A stretch of 22,059 nt of DNA from positions 1 through 22,059 of IMG/VR virus record IMGVR_UViG_3300025168_000763, one strand, 5' to 3'. The notes below the pieces were generated by a model. That model had not been told where the DNA came from and ran no database searches. It saw nothing but the letters and a program-made list of their open reading frames with translations. This DNA comes from a virus. How positions within the stretch are numbered: the stretch's first letter is position 1; each line of letters begins with the position of its first letter. Below, piece by piece: positions 4,525 to 12,631 of the stretch. The translations under genes were made by a program, and so were the position numbers.

Positions 4525-4548
4525 GCCCGGGTGTGACACCATGTCGCA
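4525..4548. repeat. Second copy of the 24-bp element with dyad
   Basis: GCCCGGGTG then arms TGTGACA and TGTCGCA with a 3-bp centre (4532-4548); matches 3701-3724 at 20 of 24 positions. Three of the four differences fall within the dyad arms, which keep the consensus TGYGACAnnnTGTCRCA. Immediately downstream is another GC-rich stretch (GGCGCCCGGGACTCC). Confidence 0.55.
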
Positions 4549-4643
4549 GGCGGCGCCCGGGACTCCGGCGGACGGACCTTTCGACCCCCCTACACCCCCT
4601 ATATCAGAACCCGAATTGAGAACTGGGTTTGCACTGTTTGAGA

Positions 4644-4672
4644 GTGACAATTACCACAAAAAACGTTATAAA
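4644..4672 (+). promoter_or_regulatory. Promoter of the virion operon
   Basis: GTGACA (4644-4649) and TATAAA (4667-4672), each one base from the sigma70 consensus, are separated by exactly 17 bp. The transcript would start near 4679, about 20 nt before ATG 4700. The surrounding AT-rich tract (4649-4699) could also serve as a DNA-unwinding element for the neighbouring DnaA box. Confidence 0.6.
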
Positions 4673-4699
4673 AAATTTAAAAAAAATTAAACATTTTGT

Positions 4700-5338
4700 A
4701 TGTCATTTTTAGTAGCTAATTTACCCCCAATAAAAGTACTTGTAAAAAAGCAATATTTATATGATCATCAAAAGGGAAAAGGAGAATTTGTAGAAGGTGT
4801 TTGGATTAGTTGTAAATCTATCCAAGGTAGAGCGTTATACTTTGAAACGTACTTGCCGGAATATGGTGCTTTATATGATAAGCTGCCTATTAGCGCTTTT
4901 GTTAACGCCCCTACTGATCTGGATCTTGAATTAGAAGAGCTACAACTATGGGATGCATTTAGCTACCACTTAACTATTGTAGAAAAAGCTTCTATATCCG
5001 GAGTTAGATGTAAATACCTTGCGCCTTCCAAAAAATGGTACTATGGTGAATACCTGTTTACGATAGATAATGCTCATGCGGATACAAATATCCTTAATGT
5101 AAATTACTCAGAGGTCCCAGAAGAGCACAAATCGTTTAACATATTAGAATTGGACAACGGACATTTCGCTGCCCAACCAAATAACCGTGTCATTTTCTAC
5201 GATAAATCGCTTACACCAGCAAAACCACTGCAACCTGACTTTAAAGTGTCAACAGAATACTACTCTGTAGAGAATAAATCTAAATGGACGGCTGGAGATG
5301 ACGATAATTACCATTATAACTTAAAAGAACAAGAATGA
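4700..5338 (+). CDS. Conserved marine-phage protein upstream of TerL, unknown function (212 aa)
   Basis: Starts MSFLVANLPPIKVLVKKQYL and contains 'GVWISCKSIQGRALYFETYLPEYGALYDKLPI', a pattern I associate with a conserved protein placed directly before TerL in marine phages. It is beta-rich, soluble and aromatic-rich, with no membrane helix. No Shine-Dalgarno sequence is visible before ATG 4700, so initiation may rely on the short unstructured AT-rich leader. Its stop overlaps the TerL start (ATGA), implying coupled translation and perhaps a packaging-related role. Function unknown. Confidence 0.75.
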   Translation: MSFLVANLPPIKVLVKKQYLYDHQKGKGEFVEGVWISCKSIQGRALYFETYLPEYGALYDKLPISAFVNAPTDLDLELEELQLWDAFSYHLTIVEKASISGVRCKYLAPSKKWYYGEYLFTIDNAHADTNILNVNYSEVPEEHKSFNILELDNGHFAAQPNNRVIFYDKSLTPAKPLQPDFKVSTEYYSVENKSKWTAGDDDNYHYNLKEQE

Positions 5339-6786
5339 AGAGCCTAGATTCACTAGATACGCAAACTTTAAAGTATATTTTGAAGAATGCAGTACTAGAA
5401 AAGCAAGAAAAAGCCCAAAAAGACTTTATGTCCTTCGTAAAACAGGTTTGGCCGGAGTTTGTAGAGGGAAAACACCATAAAATTTACGCAGATAAGCTAA
5501 ATCGCATTGCAAACGGCGAATTAAAGCGATTAATTGTAAATATGCCTCCAAGACACACAAAATCGGAGTTTGCATCGCATTTATTTCCTGCATTTTACAT
5601 GGGCCGCCATCCTAAGGCAAAATTGATACAAACTACACATACAGGAGAACTAGCAATCAGATTTGGACGTAAAGCAAAAAATTTGATAGAATCTGACGAA
5701 TATGAAAAAGTTTTTCCTACAGTTAAACTGGCTGCAGATTCGAAAGCTGCTGGACGTTGGGAGTCGAATCATGGCGGTGAGTATTTTGCTGCTGGTGTTG
5801 GCGGTGCTATTACCGGTCGAGGGGCTGATCTTCTTATTATTGATGATCCTCATTCTGAGCAAGATGCGCTATCCCCTCATGTCCTCGATGCTCATTATGA
5901 GTGGTATACTTCTGGCCCTCGTCAGCGTCTTCAGCCTGGTGGTGCTATTGTCCTAGTAATGACGCGTTGGTCGATAAAAGACCTAACAGGAAAGTTATTA
6001 GACGCACAAGGAAAAGACGACATGTCAGATCAATGGGAAGTTGTCGAGTTTCCTGCTGTTATAAACGATAAACCTATGTGGGGTAACTTTTGGACCATGG
6101 ACGGTTTAAATGGAGTCAAAGCTTCCATACCTTTAACCAAGTGGCAAGCACAATGGATGCAGCAACCTACGTCCGAAGAAGGTGCCCTTATAAAACGTGA
6201 GTGGTGGAAAAAATGGGACGAGGAAGATATACCGGAATTACAATATGTCATACAAAGTTATGACACAGCATTTAGTGCAAAACAATCTGCAGACTATTCT
6301 GCTATAACAACGTGGGGTGTTTTTACACCAGTGGAAGGAGAACGTACGGCATTAATTTTACTGGACGCCAAACGCGGCCGGTGGAACTTTCCTGAGCTAA
6401 AAGCAAAGGCAATGGAAGAGTATGAGTACTGGGAACCAGAGGCTGTTCTTGTAGAAGCCAAGGCCAGTGGCTTGCCATTAACTCATGAGTTGCAAAAATC
6501 AGGAATACCTGTTATAAATTATACACCCTCTCGAGGAAATGATAAACACACGAGGGTAAACAGCGTAGCTCCGCTATTCGAATCAGGAGCTATTTGGGCG
6601 CCCAATAAATCGTTCGCTGAAGAAGTTATCGAAGAATGTGCAGCATTTCCATTCGGTGACAATGATGATTACGTGGATTCTACCACGCAAGCGCTGATGC
6701 GTTACAGACAAGGATACTTTGTAACATTAGACGATGATTACGAAGATGAAGAAAAAATTAAAGTCGGAGGGAGAAGCTACTACTAA
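5335..6786 (+). CDS. terL: Terminase large subunit (TerL), ATPase-nuclease (483 aa)
   Basis: Packaging motor protein with both domains intact. ATPase: Walker A-like MPPRHTKSE (residues 70-78), Walker B LLIIDDP (166-172, with acidic D170/D171), coupling motif 'VLVMTRW'. RNase H-like nuclease (Terminase_6C type): acidic residues in YDTAF (D310), LVEAK (E374) and DDYVDSTTQALM (D448). Length is normal for the family. It overlaps the upstream gene by ATGA and the downstream gene by TAATG. Codons within about 5745-5955 (the ATPase core up to the coupling motif) switch to T-ending (GCT, GGT, CTT, CGT), unlike the A-ending codons before and after, a mosaic pattern suggesting recombination. Confidence 0.95.
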   Translation: MKSLDSLDTQTLKYILKNAVLEKQEKAQKDFMSFVKQVWPEFVEGKHHKIYADKLNRIANGELKRLIVNMPPRHTKSEFASHLFPAFYMGRHPKAKLIQTTHTGELAIRFGRKAKNLIESDEYEKVFPTVKLAADSKAAGRWESNHGGEYFAAGVGGAITGRGADLLIIDDPHSEQDALSPHVLDAHYEWYTSGPRQRLQPGGAIVLVMTRWSIKDLTGKLLDAQGKDDMSDQWEVVEFPAVINDKPMWGNFWTMDGLNGVKASIPLTKWQAQWMQQPTSEEGALIKREWWKKWDEEDIPELQYVIQSYDTAFSAKQSADYSAITTWGVFTPVEGERTALILLDAKRGRWNFPELKAKAMEEYEYWEPEAVLVEAKASGLPLTHELQKSGIPVINYTPSRGNDKHTRVNSVAPLFESGAIWAPNKSFAEEVIEECAAFPFGDNDDYVDSTTQALMRYRQGYFVTLDDDYEDEEKIKVGGRSYY

Positions 6787-8306
6787 TGGAAAAAGATAGA
6801 ACAGGAATATTATCTAATTTTTATAATGATTCTTCACCAGCAAAAAAATTTGTTAATTTTGTATCGCCTTTTTTAAAACAGTATGGTGAGCAGGCAGCTG
6901 ACGCTGGTCAAAGTTACAAAAATCTAGCAGAAAATGATACATCAAACTTTGAAAAATTATTTGGCGAAAGTAATTTTTCAAACAAAGCACAAGAAATTGC
7001 GCGTGGTGGCCAAGACGTTCTTGGACACGGTTATAATATAGCACGTGAAGGTGTAGACTTATTAGGTGACATTGCAGCAAATTCATATGCTATTACTAAC
7101 AATGCTATGAAACGTGCAAACAATGTTTTTTTACCAGAATTTTTAGAATACGACGTAGAGCCAATGGGGCAAGGAACTAAAACAGCTTTAACTGACACAG
7201 TTTCTTATCTTAGCTTAGGTACTTTAGGTGATCCAACAACTATTGTACAAGATGCTCATCAAGCTACATACAAGTACGCTCCTGTTGTAGATAAACAATA
7301 TTTAAAAGAAATAGGGTATGAGGGACCCATGGGTGGGGATAGCTTATATGAATCTTGGAAAAATGCATCAGGATTTAATACACAAAATAATGCTTCGCAA
7401 ATTAAACTAATGACCGATAAAGACATGTCTTTAAATTATACACCACAAATGGCTTATCCAGATTTTATGGATTGGACATCTTCTACTGAACCTGGAGGAC
7501 TTTATGATCCTTCCAGTTATTCAAATGAAGATAGAGCAAGTTTGTTATCTAACAGAAAAGATTTATTTGATCGTTGGTACGGATTACAATCAGAAGGGGT
7601 AAGAGAAAAATATAATCAAAAAAATGAGTGGCGTCTCGCAGGAAAAGATTATGCTAATTGGGCTTCTAAAGAATATCAAAATGAAATGCTATCTAAACAC
7701 GGAAAATATGCATTAGATGACATTGATTTAAATCCAAATATATCTCCTTATGAAGATATAGAAGTAAAATTAAAACTTGCTAATGACGATTACATAACAG
7801 CGTATAATGATGCTGGTGGATATGAAAATGTAGATGACGCTGCAAGTTCTTTTTCAATTGGTGAGCCTACTGAATTTGATTATGGTATGTTTGATCGTTC
7901 GCCCACCGACAATGGCCCAGGTATTACAGGATCAGAAGAAGATCAAAAAGCATTAGGGTTTTTACCACGCTATAATTACAACACGCCAGAAGCAGATACA
8001 TTTGCAAACAACCTTATAAATGTAGCTCCTGAAGTATTATTAGGGTACAAAGGAGTTGCAAAACTTGGAGGTAAATTAAAAGATTATACAAATAAATTAC
8101 CATATAGTAGAATAGCAAGAGAGATTGCTCCAGGCGCACTTCAATGGGGAAAAAGTAATAATTTTGGTATTCCTAAATTTAAAGAAAATATGAATGGTTG
8201 GAAGCACATTTTAAACGTAGGTGCAGAAAGTATAAATCAATTTAGAAATAAAGGAGGCCAAGGTCTAGGCGTAGCCTACCTTGTTGATCAAAGTATAAAC
8301 GAGTAA
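6786..8306 (+). CDS. Orphan protein between TerL and the 1440-aa protein (506 aa)
   Basis: Not recognised. It opens MEKDRTGILSNFYNDSSPAK and is a soluble, Asn/Tyr/Asp-rich protein. An N-terminal helical segment (about 20-120) contains 'FGESNFSNKAQEIARGGQDVLG'; the middle is rich in W/Y (about 215-300), and residues about 405-435 are moderately hydrophobic ('NLINVAPEVLLGYKGVAKLG'). It overlaps TerL by TAATG and is followed two bases later by the 1440-aa gene, so the two are probably co-translated and co-packaged. Internal virion (ejection) protein is a reasonable inference from position and size, not shown by motif. Confidence 0.7.
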   Translation: MEKDRTGILSNFYNDSSPAKKFVNFVSPFLKQYGEQAADAGQSYKNLAENDTSNFEKLFGESNFSNKAQEIARGGQDVLGHGYNIAREGVDLLGDIAANSYAITNNAMKRANNVFLPEFLEYDVEPMGQGTKTALTDTVSYLSLGTLGDPTTIVQDAHQATYKYAPVVDKQYLKEIGYEGPMGGDSLYESWKNASGFNTQNNASQIKLMTDKDMSLNYTPQMAYPDFMDWTSSTEPGGLYDPSSYSNEDRASLLSNRKDLFDRWYGLQSEGVREKYNQKNEWRLAGKDYANWASKEYQNEMLSKHGKYALDDIDLNPNISPYEDIEVKLKLANDDYITAYNDAGGYENVDDAASSFSIGEPTEFDYGMFDRSPTDNGPGITGSEEDQKALGFLPRYNYNTPEADTFANNLINVAPEVLLGYKGVAKLGGKLKDYTNKLPYSRIAREIAPGALQWGKSNNFGIPKFKENMNGWKHILNVGAESINQFRNKGGQGLGVAYLVDQSINE

Positions 8307-8308
8307 TT

Positions 8309-11300
8309 ATGGCTAAAGTAAAACTTGCTAAAATTATTTACAAAAAATTAAAAAACGGGAAAGATTCTTTAGAAAAATCTCACGCAGTTTATGGTGGTAA
8401 AAGATTTGAACTTGATGAACTTGTCCCCGTACAGGTAAGAGGTGAAAAAGGAAAACTTCTTACACGCGATAAATTTAGACCACGTGTAGTAGAAGAAAAA
8501 AGATTAGCTGATCTTGCGACCGCACCAGGTGTTAATAAAAAACGTAAAACTAGTCTTTCTAGTGATGCTGAAAATAAAAATAAATACATTATGAATACTC
8601 TTGAAAGTATGCCGGACAAGCAATTATTTCGACTTACAGTAAAAGAAATGGATGAAATGTTTGGTCGTAATGTAAGTTCCCAAAGAAAACGTGTTCTTAA
8701 TAAGAGAATAAATCCTGCAACAGGAAAAAAATACGAATCATTTGATATGCCCCTTTCAGCATTTGGAAGACATTATAATGAATATGATAAGTTTGATAAT
8801 CCAATTGTTGTTAATAGAAAATTAAAATCAAAGCTTGGTCTTAAAGAAAAAAATTATAATAAAATAATAAAATTATTTAATGATATAGATTTATTATCAG
8901 AAACAAAAACCCCTACTAATTCAAGAGCTTCTTTATTTTTACAAATTGATAGAGCTATTAAAAATTCAAAACTACCAGAAGATGAAACAATAGAAAATAT
9001 TATAGGTCAAGTAGATAAATCTGCTTGGGGTAAACTGTTAAGAGAAAGAAATATAGGAAGAGCTACTAGAACACGTGCAGAAAAAGCTGGGATACTTAAA
9101 AAAAGTGATAGACCAGAAGTAAGTCACATTATTCCGGTTTCAAAAGATTTAAGTAAAGCATTAGATACTAATAACGTTTTTTACGAACCTCAAGGAATAA
9201 ACAGAGCAAGACCTAAGGGAGAAGTTGCTCAGCGAAGATATAATTATATAAAAGAATTAGATGACAGCATTATACGACCACTTGCTGAATATGATTTAAT
9301 GGACAAATACAGTTTATCTAAAGGTGGTTTAATTAAAGATGTTCTTAGTGGCGCGGCTCAAATGTCTAGACGTAAATTCTTAAAAGGCTCTGGGGCCTTG
9401 GCCGCTTCAACAGCTCTGCCAATGCGAACTGTTGCTAAAGTATTACCCAAGGTTGCAGTAAAAGAAGCGTCACGTTTTGCGCCACCATGGGTTAAATCAA
9501 TGATTGGTGTATTAGATCAAATAGGCACAAAAGGTGCATACATGAGCCACACAATGAAAAATGGCACAAAGATTAGTAGTGCAGGAAAAGTAAAAGATGA
9601 TTACCGTGGTCAAAAACAAGAATTTGAAGTCATAAATTCAGATGGCTATAGAGTTCCCGTAAATTTATACAGACCTAAAAATGGAGACTTACATGTAGAA
9701 TTTGATATTCGTGATGATTTTCAAAACAACCAACATATATACATGGACAGAAAAACAGGGCAGGTAGAAATAGTAGATGAAAATTACTACATGACTGGTC
9801 CTGAAGATTTTGCAAAAGACGATCCTTTAGTATGGGACGTAACAACGCCTACACAAATGAGCCAGTTTGAAAAGAAGATGGGATTAATGCGTGGTGATGG
9901 AGATGATTATATAAAAGATTATATGTCAACGCCTGAAGGTGGCGACTATTCAGATCTATTTGAAAGCTTTATTGATTCTTTCTCACCTTCTGGTAGTATC
10001 TTTAAAACAAAAGAAAAAGCTCAAATAGCTAAAGATAAAAAGATACAACAAACTCAAAGAAAATTAGAGGACGACGAAATGAGATTTGAAGAAGAGTTTA
10101 GAGGTGGTAATATACATTCATTTAACAGGGGTGGTTCAACAGATAAAATAGTACCAAAATTTAAACCTGATCAATTAAAACGTTATCGTTTTATGAATAA
10201 CTTAAGTGACCAAGAAGCCATGGCTCGTATGATGATGGCAGAAGATTCTTCTCAACAAGGAGGATATGGAGTTGCACATGTAATTAATAACAGATTAAAA
10301 AGAGGTCACTCTAATTATGGTTCTTTTATGGGAATACTTCCTCAAGACAGAGAATATGCTGTAGATGAAAAAGGTAATAGATTAGGTTTAGGTCCTCGCG
10401 TAGAATACAGTAAATTTCGTGATGAAGGTGTAAGAGAATTTAGTGATTTACAAAGAATATTAATGGGGTATGATCAATTTACACCTTTTAGAAGTGGAAA
10501 AAATTCAAGATTTTTTGGTGATTATACTGGTAATGAATTAGATCTTTATAATAATTATTATGATTATGCCGGTAAAGTTCTTGGAGGAAACGTAGAAGAT
10601 TTCACAGGAGGTGCTGATTTTTTTCATAAAGCAGAAGAAAATCCATCAAGAGGTTTTGGCGGAGTAAACCCTACTTATTTTAATAAATTTGGTGGCACTG
10701 ATTTTTACAAATCTTACAACAGCGGTGGCATTGCAAGAAGACCAGGAGCTGTGCCTCCAGAAAAAGGACCAGACCCTTTAGGTTACTCTATTAAAAATAT
10801 GGGTGAACAATTTATTAAAAAAGCTAAAGGTGGGTTACTTAGAAAAATTCCAAAAGTAATGGGAAAGATAACTGACTACAAAGCTAAGTTAGAAGGACCT
10901 AGTGTCCAAGGACCAATACGCCCGGATAAACCCTTTACCGTTTTTGATGAAGATGGTTTACCAATAAAAGACTTTGACACAGGAAAAGAAGCAAGAGATT
11001 TTTTAAGAAATAATGAATACGCTGACATGTATACTGCTGGTGCTAAAAAAGCTGAACCTATAGAAGACACAGCTGGTGCAATGTTTTGGAACTCACGTGA
11101 AAAAATAGTTAACGCACCTTCTGAAGCAATGCAAGCTAACCAATGGTTAGACTTTATGAAACGAGGTAAACACGGAATACTTAATCCTAAAGGATTAGCG
11201 ATTATTAAAGACCAGGAATTAAATGATACTTCATTAGCACCGTACTTATCACAAATGGGTAAACAAATTATATCAAAAGAAAAATTGGTAAAAGAGTTTG

Positions 11301-12631
11301 ATGAAATGGCTCCTACTTTTGACGTCATCGCTTTAGGTGATGCCACAGGTGCTAAAGTACTGAGTAAAGTAGAAAGAAGTTTAAATAAAATTGATACCCA
11401 AGCTATTCGTAACCCACAAGTAAAAGGATTTTTTGATTACATGAAAACTGTTATTAATCCTTTACAACGATTAGGTGGAGATGCAGATGAAAAAGCAATC
11501 CTTAGTAATAAAATAAATGAAATGGTGGAAAGAAATTTTGGTATTAAGAATGCTTTAGAAGAAGGTGTTCCCCAAAGATTTCCATTTGAAGTAAAAGAAG
11601 TATTATCCCAAGTATCCACGGCCCTTGGAAAAAGAACTTCAGGATTTAGTAAATACGATAGTAGAGCTATACACGAGGGCACACAAACACTAAGTGGTGG
11701 TGATAATTACCGTGAGTTTTTATTTACCCATAAACCAGGTAAACTACGATCAAGCGAACCAAATTATACGTATGCTCATGATTTTGGATTAAGCCAAGGA
11801 CAAAGAGCTGGGGGTGTAGTTCACACACGTGTATCAGATAGAACAGATCAATTTGGTAGAAGACTAATGCATATAGAAGAAATACAATCTGACATGCACC
11901 AGAAAATTAATATGGCACAACGTGCCCTAAAAAAACAACATGCTGAATTTGAGAAAAAAGGACTAACTCCTAAGCAAGGACGAAACAGACTGGATGGTTA
12001 TCTACAAAGAGATTATGATGAACTAGTAAAAGATGCCCAGTATGCACCACGACAAGATGTTAGACTTAAAAAAGAAATAAATGCTAATGAACAACAGATG
12101 CGTTTAATACAGGCAAAGATAGAAGACTTGTTAACAAAACCTCAAAACAAAGCGACACAAATTAGGTTGGTAAGACTTAATAAAGAAAGAGCTAAGATTA
12201 GAAGAATTTTAGAAGAGGAAAAATCAAAGCTAGCTGAAAATACAAATACTACAGGAATACCAGAAGGACCACTTAGAAAAAGTGAAGATTATAATGAATT
12301 TGTTATGAAATACTTATTGCGTGTAGCAGAAGAAGGTGGTTATGATGGGTTATCTATTTCTACTCCAGCCATTAAAAATCTATCATTAAGCCCAGGCAGC
12401 AAAGACTTTATTGGTAATTTAACAGCGTACGGACCAATAGCGAATGGTGCTATGAAAAAGGCTGCAAAAAAAGTAGGTGCAAAATTTATGAAAACTGCTA
12501 TAGTTGATGAGAAAAAAAGGGGATGGGAGATTCCAATGATATTAATCAAAGAAAACAAAATCGCCAAAGACATAATTAAAAAAGGCACACCTATTTATAA
12601 AAAAGGTGGTTCAGTAAAAGGTAAGAAATAA
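8309..12631 (+). CDS. 1440-aa multidomain 'polyvalent' virion protein with SleB-like hydrolase
   Basis: Modular protein, probably carried in the virion. (1) Residues about 1-330: basic N-terminal region ending in an HNH-like motif, SHIIP (272-276) followed by N289 and N298-R299. (2) A perfect twin-arginine pattern SRRKFLK (353-359) followed by a Gly/Ala stretch. (3) A beta-rich region (about 400-590). (4) A SleB/cell-wall-hydrolase-like domain (about 620-805): 'MARMMMAEDSSQQGG' with candidate catalytic E645, 'NNRL' (660-663), then 'DFTGGADFFH' (764-773). (5) A C-terminal domain with 'HIEEIQSDMHQ' (1188-1198) and 'AEEGGYDGL' (to 1348), a pattern found in phage polyvalent proteins. Lys/Arg/Ser-Gly-Gly motifs sit between the parts and at the C-terminus. 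Enzyme activities are inferred; domain (5) has no certain function. Confidence 0.8.
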   Translation: MAKVKLAKIIYKKLKNGKDSLEKSHAVYGGKRFELDELVPVQVRGEKGKLLTRDKFRPRVVEEKRLADLATAPGVNKKRKTSLSSDAENKNKYIMNTLESMPDKQLFRLTVKEMDEMFGRNVSSQRKRVLNKRINPATGKKYESFDMPLSAFGRHYNEYDKFDNPIVVNRKLKSKLGLKEKNYNKIIKLFNDIDLLSETKTPTNSRASLFLQIDRAIKNSKLPEDETIENIIGQVDKSAWGKLLRERNIGRATRTRAEKAGILKKSDRPEVSHIIPVSKDLSKALDTNNVFYEPQGINRARPKGEVAQRRYNYIKELDDSIIRPLAEYDLMDKYSLSKGGLIKDVLSGAAQMSRRKFLKGSGALAASTALPMRTVAKVLPKVAVKEASRFAPPWVKSMIGVLDQIGTKGAYMSHTMKNGTKISSAGKVKDDYRGQKQEFEVINSDGYRVPVNLYRPKNGDLHVEFDIRDDFQNNQHIYMDRKTGQVEIVDENYYMTGPEDFAKDDPLVWDVTTPTQMSQFEKKMGLMRGDGDDYIKDYMSTPEGGDYSDLFESFIDSFSPSGSIFKTKEKAQIAKDKKIQQTQRKLEDDEMRFEEEFRGGNIHSFNRGGSTDKIVPKFKPDQLKRYRFMNNLSDQEAMARMMMAEDSSQQGGYGVAHVINNRLKRGHSNYGSFMGILPQDREYAVDEKGNRLGLGPRVEYSKFRDEGVREFSDLQRILMGYDQFTPFRSGKNSRFFGDYTGNELDLYNNYYDYAGKVLGGNVEDFTGGADFFHKAEENPSRGFGGVNPTYFNKFGGTDFYKSYNSGGIARRPGAVPPEKGPDPLGYSIKNMGEQFIKKAKGGLLRKIPKVMGKITDYKAKLEGPSVQGPIRPDKPFTVFDEDGLPIKDFDTGKEARDFLRNNEYADMYTAGAKKAEPIEDTAGAMFWNSREKIVNAPSEAMQANQWLDFMKRGKHGILNPKGLAIIKDQELNDTSLAPYLSQMGKQIISKEKLVKEFDEMAPTFDVIALGDATGAKVLSKVERSLNKIDTQAIRNPQVKGFFDYMKTVINPLQRLGGDADEKAILSNKINEMVERNFGIKNALEEGVPQRFPFEVKEVLSQVSTALGKRTSGFSKYDSRAIHEGTQTLSGGDNYREFLFTHKPGKLRSSEPNYTYAHDFGLSQGQRAGGVVHTRVSDRTDQFGRRLMHIEEIQSDMHQKINMAQRALKKQHAEFEKKGLTPKQGRNRLDGYLQRDYDELVKDAQYAPRQDVRLKKEINANEQQMRLIQAKIEDLLTKPQNKATQIRLVRLNKERAKIRRILEEEKSKLAENTNTTGIPEGPLRKSEDYNEFVMKYLLRVAEEGGYDGLSISTPAIKNLSLSPGSKDFIGNLTAYGPIANGAMKKAAKKVGAKFMKTAIVDEKKRGWEIPMILIKENKIAKDIIKKGTPIYKKGGSVKGKK

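Larger units (their letters stand above)
2640..4700. other. Repeat-dense control region, candidate replication origin
   Basis: Between the nuclease core and the virion operon lie about 2 kb with only three small genes (3782-4458) and unusual base composition: islands of GC-rich palindromes in an AT-rich genome. It contains five composite repeats, three exact TTATCCACA DnaA boxes (3385, 4036, 4513 on the opposite strand), two 24-bp repeats ending in a dyad, a 12-bp-stem hairpin and several sigma70-like promoters. 2789-3781 holds no gene I can support: reading frames there lack ribosome-binding sites and have repeat-derived composition. DnaA boxes with iteron-like tandem 8-mers are typical of origins; the position beside terS also allows a packaging-site role. 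Confidence 0.55.

Noticed and set aside
10876-11346. 156-codon - strand ORF inside the 1440-aa gene
   Set aside because: Antisense shadow of a well-supported long gene; Ser/Phe/Ile-rich composition typical of reversed AT-rich codons.
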